64,000 nucleotides of DNA from Rugalucina vietnamica. Lineage: Eukaryota > Mollusca > Bivalvia > Lucinida > Lucinidae. The position numbers and the translations under genes were made by a program. Below are positions 59,488 to 64,000 of the stretch, piece by piece. The stretch covers positions 39,522,329 to 39,586,328 of the forward strand of contig OZ024880.1 of the NCBI GenBank assembly GCA_964017185.1, given 5' to 3'. The notes under the pieces are model-generated. The model was not told the origin of the DNA. It saw nothing but the letters and a program-made list of their open reading frames with translations, and did no database searches. Each line of letters starts with the position of its first letter. Positions within the stretch are counted from its first letter, which is position 1.

Positions 59488-60219
59488 CACAGAGAAATTT
59501 CATTGAAAAATGAGATAAAAAATAAAAATCACTCCTAACGCCCCTAAAAATGAAAGTGGACTCATCCAATTGATAGGAATGGGAAAATCCATTCGTCAAA
59601 TGTGGGTTAATTTAACATTAATTGGGCAAAAGCACATGTTCCATGTCAGATATAATTTTCAAATTTATTTATTGGCTGAAATGTTTGTCTGGCAGTTCAA
59701 TGCTGTTATAGTAAATTTTATCTTGAAATAGTTGGACACCCACCAGTATTTAACAAGTACATGTTTTATCACTAATTTCATACAACTGAGAAAATTATGA
59801 AACAGACACATAGAATATACAATGTTCAAAATTGAAATGAAATGAAATTCTAATGATACTGGGAAACTCATTCAATCAAAGAACACTCTATCTAAATTTG
59901 TTTATACTCCACCAGTTAAATCAATTTGTTTATGGTCAACTTGATTTTTGAAAATAAATTGAAAACATTTTATGCCAACTTCAATCCTTAGATTACCATA
60001 AATTTTTCATGTATCATTTATTCGTAACAGAACATATGCCTAAAATGGCATTTCATCCAAAGAGAACACTTTTAAAAGAACTTAAAAGCTCTGAATTTCT
60101 AAATAACAGAAAAGCAACAAATCATCCTTTTTTTCAATCATTAAAATGCTCCCATTTACATTCAAATTCATAACTATCTTCAATAAAAGAAAAATAAGCT
60201 TTAAAGCCATTCCTATATA
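59488..60219. other. AT-rich non-coding stretch
   Basis: I see no gene, repeat family or structured element here. Confidence 0.5.
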
Positions 60220-60691
60220 TGAGCCGCGTCATGAAAAAAAACAGGATTTTGCCCATCCAAAAACATAGACACAGATCAGCTGTGCAGTCACTGCACAGCT
60301 GATCAGCACCTTTGTTTTCGCTACTTGGATAGTACAATAGTACAATTCCAATTTCAATATTCTCACTTTCTTCTGAGACTGTACAGGCCAGTTTGTGTCA
60401 GACCTGGCCTCGAGGTTATAAAACTTTTTTCATGCTCAGCTCAGCTGAGACTAAAATTTATCCTGCTCAAAAATGTTAAAATGCCAACAATTGTTGGCAT
60501 TTTAACATTTATTAGCAGGATAAATTACAGGCTTTGGAGTTCTAAACCTTCAATTTCAATATATTTTGGCTATTTCAGTACTTATGAGCAATTGAAATTT
60601 CAAGCTCAGCTGAGTTGAGCATGAAAAAAGTTTTATAACCTCGGGGCCAGGTCGGAAACCCCGAAGACCGATTTTCTCACGTCGTGGCTCA
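60220..60691 (+). mobile_element. Family A MITE hosting a nested MITE, copy A21
   Basis: Left TGAGCCGCGTCATGAA, right CTCACGTCGTGGCTCA. Hairpin near 60260-60320 with AGCTGTGCAGTCACTGCACAGCT. The body is interrupted inside GACCTGG/GGTCGG by family D (60409-60643). Confidence 0.92.
60409..60643. mobile_element. Nested palindromic MITE, family D
   Basis: Inverted ends CGAGGTTATAAAACTTTTTT then CATGCTCAGCTCAGCTGAG, and the complement ending TTTTATAACCTCG. A second internal palindrome (about 60454-60527, centred on CCAACAATTGTTGG) has arms of about 35 bp. Inserted into A21, hence younger. Single copy in this window. Confidence 0.9.
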
Positions 60692-61123
60692 AATGATCTA
60701 CATGTTTTAGTGTTTTCTTATTAAGAAAATGCCAAGCGTCCTTCCCTTAAAATAAGCAAACACATACAAAGATGATGGGGTTACTTTAGATGCCACTGGC
60801 TTTTCAAGACAAAGCCTTTGGGTATCCCTGTATCATTACAGTTGGACATTGTAACAAAACATCCTCCCACAAGAAATATTAGCTAAACTTCTAGACAAGA
60901 TAACATTAATTCAGTTTGTCATATTTGCAATTGCACTCATTTAGAGAAGCCCCCATATACTTACAGACATCAATCCCCTAATGTGTTTTTGACAAAGAGA
61001 TATTGGCATTTGGTGACAAGTAATTCCAGCTCTGGAGAGATAGACTAGTATGTTGAGCCACAACAAATATTGGAGCAATTTTTCAGGCGTGACCTCCGTC
61101 ACCCTCATTTATCTCCCAGGATC
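60692..61123. other. Non-coding stretch
   Basis: I see no gene, repeat family or structured element here. Confidence 0.5.
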
Positions 61124-61318
61124 TACGCATCAAAATATTATCCTGTTGATACGAGAGCTTTGACAACACACGCACAGAAATCAACTGTGCCCAAAGACTA
61201 AAGATAATAGTGGGTACCTACACATCAAAATATTATCCTGTTGATACTAGAGCTTTGACAACAAACGCACAGAAATCAACTGTGCCCAAAGACTAATAAT
61301 AGTGGGTACAACAGAAAA
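61124..61318. repeat. Two-copy 95-bp tandem duplication
   Basis: CATCAAAATATTATCCTGTTG at 61128 recurs at 61223 and matches through AATAGTGGGTAC with few differences. Confidence 0.95.
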
Positions 61319-61460
61319 TTATAACATGCAGCTTTCAAAATTCTGAAAATTTCAATCAGAATAGGTCAAGTACTGGCTATATAAACTGTTTGTCATTGGC
61401 AAAATATGAAAAAAAGCCAACTTTATGTCAGCAGCTGCAAATTTAAGATAACATTTTTTT

Positions 61461-61689
61461 TCAATTCAGTTTTTCGTCCCTTTCAACATTGTTTCAGCTC
61501 ATATGAGATGGGCCATGCAATCAGTAGGTGGGTGAAAACGGAGAATCCCGAGAAAAACCACCTGGCACACCTGCAAGCAGAACTTGGCTTGTCTCACGTG
61601 GCCAGTGCAGGGCTCAAACCCGCACAAGTCAAAGTGGTGAGATGATCGAGTCATTAAGAAACAGCGCTCTTTACCACTCGAAATGGGGG
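61461..61689 (-). mobile_element. tRNA-derived SINE, family S2
   Basis: On minus, a head with GAGTGGTAAAGAGCGCTG and B-box-like GCGGGTTTGAGCCC, then AAGCCAAGTTCTGCTTGC, CCAGGTGGTTTTTCTCGGG, and the tail AAAGGGACGAAAAACTGAA. Fuller than the copy at 27001. Confidence 0.8.
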
Positions 61690-61867
61690 GCTGCTGATTA
61701 CATCATTTGATTTTAATAATCTATAAAATGAACAAACCTCCAAGTTTACTTGTTGACCCACAAGCTGTTTCACTGTCTTGTAGTTCTGTGCACTGACTGT
61801 AACCCTACTATCTCGCAGCACAATATCTCACATGACATTAGTAACACAGCAATCTGAACTGAAATAA

Positions 61868-63041
61868 ATTTCCTTGTTAAAAGGAACGCTTGGCTAGTCT
61901 GTATATACCAATTTGTGGTTAGTAGGTTTGTGGAGTTTTTCGGTAACTCGATGGATCGTACGGTAATGAAAACTTCATCGCTGCTTTCGTACTTGGTCGG
62001 ACCTAAGAAAAAAGTTCCGGGTTTTAGCAGTATCTGTCCCACATATACCATGCAAAATTAGACTGGTTCAAATGAAATTATTAATTAGTCTTGATCATCA
62101 AGACGCTCTATGGGATATGAGCAGAGATCTGAATCGGCCAGAGGCTTGTTGATCAAGTCTAATTATTAATACGTTCCTCATAACAGATAATGCTAAAACC
62201 CGGAACTAGTCCAAGGTCCGACCAAGTACGATTGTATCCACCGAGGAAGTCTTTTGGCTGCTCCACTGCATTTTCCCCGGAGTAGCGTCTGCTAGAGGAT
62301 CTAAAATTAACATATTGTTGTTACCTAACATGCCTAAAGTAGCTTCTGAACTTAATAACACAATGCTAATAGCAGCACTTAGTAATAAATCTATTGAGCC
62401 AACGCATTGTAGTACCAACAGAAATAAATGTTTACATTGTTTATAATGTAACAGCCACATTTAAACAGTGCCTAAGTTGTCTGCATGAAGCATAGCAAAA
62501 GCAAATTTTCTCATTAGTCATATTTTGGTCCACGCTTGCACATGGGATTAATGGTATTTTGTGGGCTTCTCTGCACATTTAATACTTGGGACTTGAAGTA
62601 TTTGAATTTTCGTTATCAGAGCGAGTTTACAGCAGCTCTATAAACAGAACAGGAAACTTGCAGACGCTCAGATACCACAAGAATGAGCCAGTAAAAACCC
62701 AGAGCTGGCGGGTTAAGCAAAGTTCAACATTGGTTTGTGATATGGAATGGTCTAGGAAGTCTTCTGCTAGTAGGAGCAAAACCCGGGACCCAAAATCCAG
62801 GACCATTTTTTGCGGTCATCAAAAAGGCACTATCATATGCGTGTGTAGTTTATAAGGTCATTTCAATGAAGTAAATCATCGTTTATCCAAAGACTTCGAA
62901 TATTTGAAATGAAATTTTGATCAAGATATTAGACCCTATATGGGAACCCATCCAAGAATTTAGATCCGGGACCAGTTTTGCAGTATAGACGAAATAATGT
63001 TTTATGCAGACTAGCCAAGCATTCCTTTTAACAAGGAACTT
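61868..63041. mobile_element. Putative TIR element or inverted-repeat complex
   Basis: TTCCTTGTTAAAAGGAACGC then TTGGCTAGTCTG at 61869-61900 is mirrored by CAGACTAGCCAAGC then ATTCCTTTTAACAAGGAA at 63008-63038. This is about 33 bp with one mismatch, 1.1 kb apart. Between them lies a second inverted pair (61988-62231) and sequence with more CpG than the flanks. No transposase recognised; frames here are short. Confidence 0.6.
61988..62231. repeat. Imperfect ~100-bp inverted repeat
   Basis: TCGTACTTGGTCGGACCT and GTTCCGGGTTTTAGCA in the left arm pair with TGCTAAAACCCGGAAC and AGGTCCGACCAAGTACGA in the right. Closer in, TTAATTAGTCTTGATCATCA pairs with TTGATCAAGTCTAATTATTAA. The loop is about 42 bp (62103-62145). 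Confidence 0.88.
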
Positions 63042-63250
63042 ATTGGAAAAGGTCCCTCAGGACCTTTTCCACAGTGTTTACTTTGAATATGAAGAAAATT
63101 TTACCTATGATCGACTGCTCTCTCTCAATTACGCGTTTTGTCACATAAAGCGCATAATAAAAACTAGTGAACCCGTCTATACTGACTAGACAGTTAACCG
63201 CAATCAATTAAATTTATCCATTGTTGACACACCCCGTCAAAAAGCGGTAA
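63042..63250. repeat. Direct repeat R, first copy
   Basis: Starts with the palindrome GGAAAAGGTCC-CTCA-GGACCTTTTCC and continues through AAATTACGCG-like and CTAGTGAACCCGTCTATA blocks to CCCCGTCAAA. About 95 percent identical by eye to the copy at 63797. It abuts the right inverted repeat ending at 63041. Confidence 0.93.
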
Positions 63251-63796
63251 AATCTAGCGAGCAGTCTCGATCGTGGTGACTGCTTATCATAGCGCATCTA
63301 GGTTTAGATCGTAGATACCCTGACGAGGGGTACAGAAATTATAGGAACTCTATATGACTGACTTTTAGTCCATCACATCGGTCCCATGGGTCTGTTTCTG
63401 GTAGTGTGGCTGCAGGTCAAAATTCAGAACTCTGTCACAAATTGACTGCACCTGCAATATTGATTGTAATCGTGTTCCCTTTAGTATTGGCTTTGATTCC
63501 ATAACATCAGACATTTTGGCCAATGCCTTGAGTGACAGATACACACACTGGTCACTCAGTCAAGCGTTCATAACAAGAAACGACATTCATGTATAGGAAA
63601 CGAAACTGAAACGTACGGGAATCGAAATTAATGACAAACCAGAGAATCAACAGCACTGAAATCTAGAGCAAAAGGAATCTCTTATAACAAACGGCTGCTG
63701 ACCTTTTCATTGGTTTCTTTTTAAAGAAGCCAACTTGTACAATTAGCCTTCATTTATTTTTAGACCGTGACCGATATTCTATTTTAACCTTCATTT
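63251..63796. other. Non-coding stretch between direct repeats
   Basis: Richer in CpG than the rest of the window. Contains TTAGCCTTCATTTATT / TTAACCTTCATTTATT doublets (about 63744 and 63784). No gene recognised. Confidence 0.45.
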
Positions 63797-64000
63797 ATTG
63801 GAAAAGGTCCCTCAGGACCTTTTCCACAGTGTTTACTTTGAATATGAAGAAAATTGTACCCATGATCGACTGCTCTCCCTCAATTACGCGTTTTGTCACA
63901 TAAAGCGCTTACTAAAAACTAGTGAACCCGTCTATAGGGACTAGACAGTTCACCACAATCAATTTAATTTATCAATTGTTGGCACTCCCCGTCAAATAGC
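63797..64000. repeat. Direct repeat R, second copy (cut by window end)
   Basis: Begins 755 bp after the first copy with the same GGAAAAGGTCC palindrome and runs to the end of the window with scattered substitutions. Could be one of a pair of long terminal repeats or a long-period tandem repeat; the window is too short to decide. Confidence 0.93.

Noticed and set aside
62586-62855. 89-codon ORF near the right end
   Set aside because: No family resemblance, and it lies within the inverted-repeat complex.
63312-63345. CTGACGAGGGG ... GAAA, another hammerhead-like pattern
   Set aside because: TACCC/GGGGTA would form a local hairpin that destroys the ribozyme core, and the closing pair before GAAA is missing.
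1-64000. CRISPR array, bacterial operon or viral genome
   Set aside because: No spacer-repeat pattern, no dense ORFs, and abundant eukaryotic SINE, LINE and splice signals.

Overview
The window looks like intron and flanking DNA from an AT-rich, repeat-laden animal genome. A bivalve mollusc is the best guess. That rests on an invertebrate-type Robo exon, several tRNA-headed SINE families, a CR1/Jockey-like LINE, a very high density of palindromic miniature transposons, and repeat-cored elements like those known from molluscs. The phylum is an inference. I see no bacterial gene layout, no CRISPR array and no compact gene.

Only one host coding segment is convincing: a 435-nt exon on the minus strand (3005-3439) encoding the first immunoglobulin domain of a Roundabout (Robo) axon-guidance receptor. 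It has consensus splice sites and symmetric phase 1-1 ends. Immediately before the Ig domain it carries three tandem copies of an 11-residue motif. Because the gene runs right to left, 3440-64000 would be the intron upstream of this exon. I find no second recognisable exon in it, so it may be an intron of more than 60 kb, as is common for the 5' introns of robo genes.

Layout: 0-8 kb holds the Robo exon and a dense cluster of family A foldback MITEs. 8-13 kb is nearly repeat-free AT-rich DNA. 13-18 kb holds family B MITEs, a 1.5-kb foldback element with inverted minisatellites, and a 3-copy tandem block. 19-25 kb has a pogo/Tigger-like element, more MITEs and a 167-bp tandem array seeded in a MITE end. 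28-36.4 kb holds two elements with a 316-bp tandem core (5 and 3 units), an older TIR element around the first, and a 1.2-kb element with ~105-bp TIRs and a TTCAG target duplication. 39.7-42.3 kb has a dimeric minisatellite and four family A copies. 44.9-46.9 kb has a TTAA-flanked element packed with ACCGT/ACGGT motifs and a GC-rich palindromic element. 47-51 kb has SINE and LINE relics and a minisatellite between two LINE ends. 53-58.5 kb has three locally duplicated blocks. 60-64 kb has nested MITEs, a SINE and an inverted/direct repeat complex cut by the window end.

The repeats do not form a pathway. Together they record repeated invasion, nesting and local tandem amplification inside one long intron. 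The observation most worth testing is the paired (compensatory) variation between the two arms of the family A hairpins across about 20 copies.
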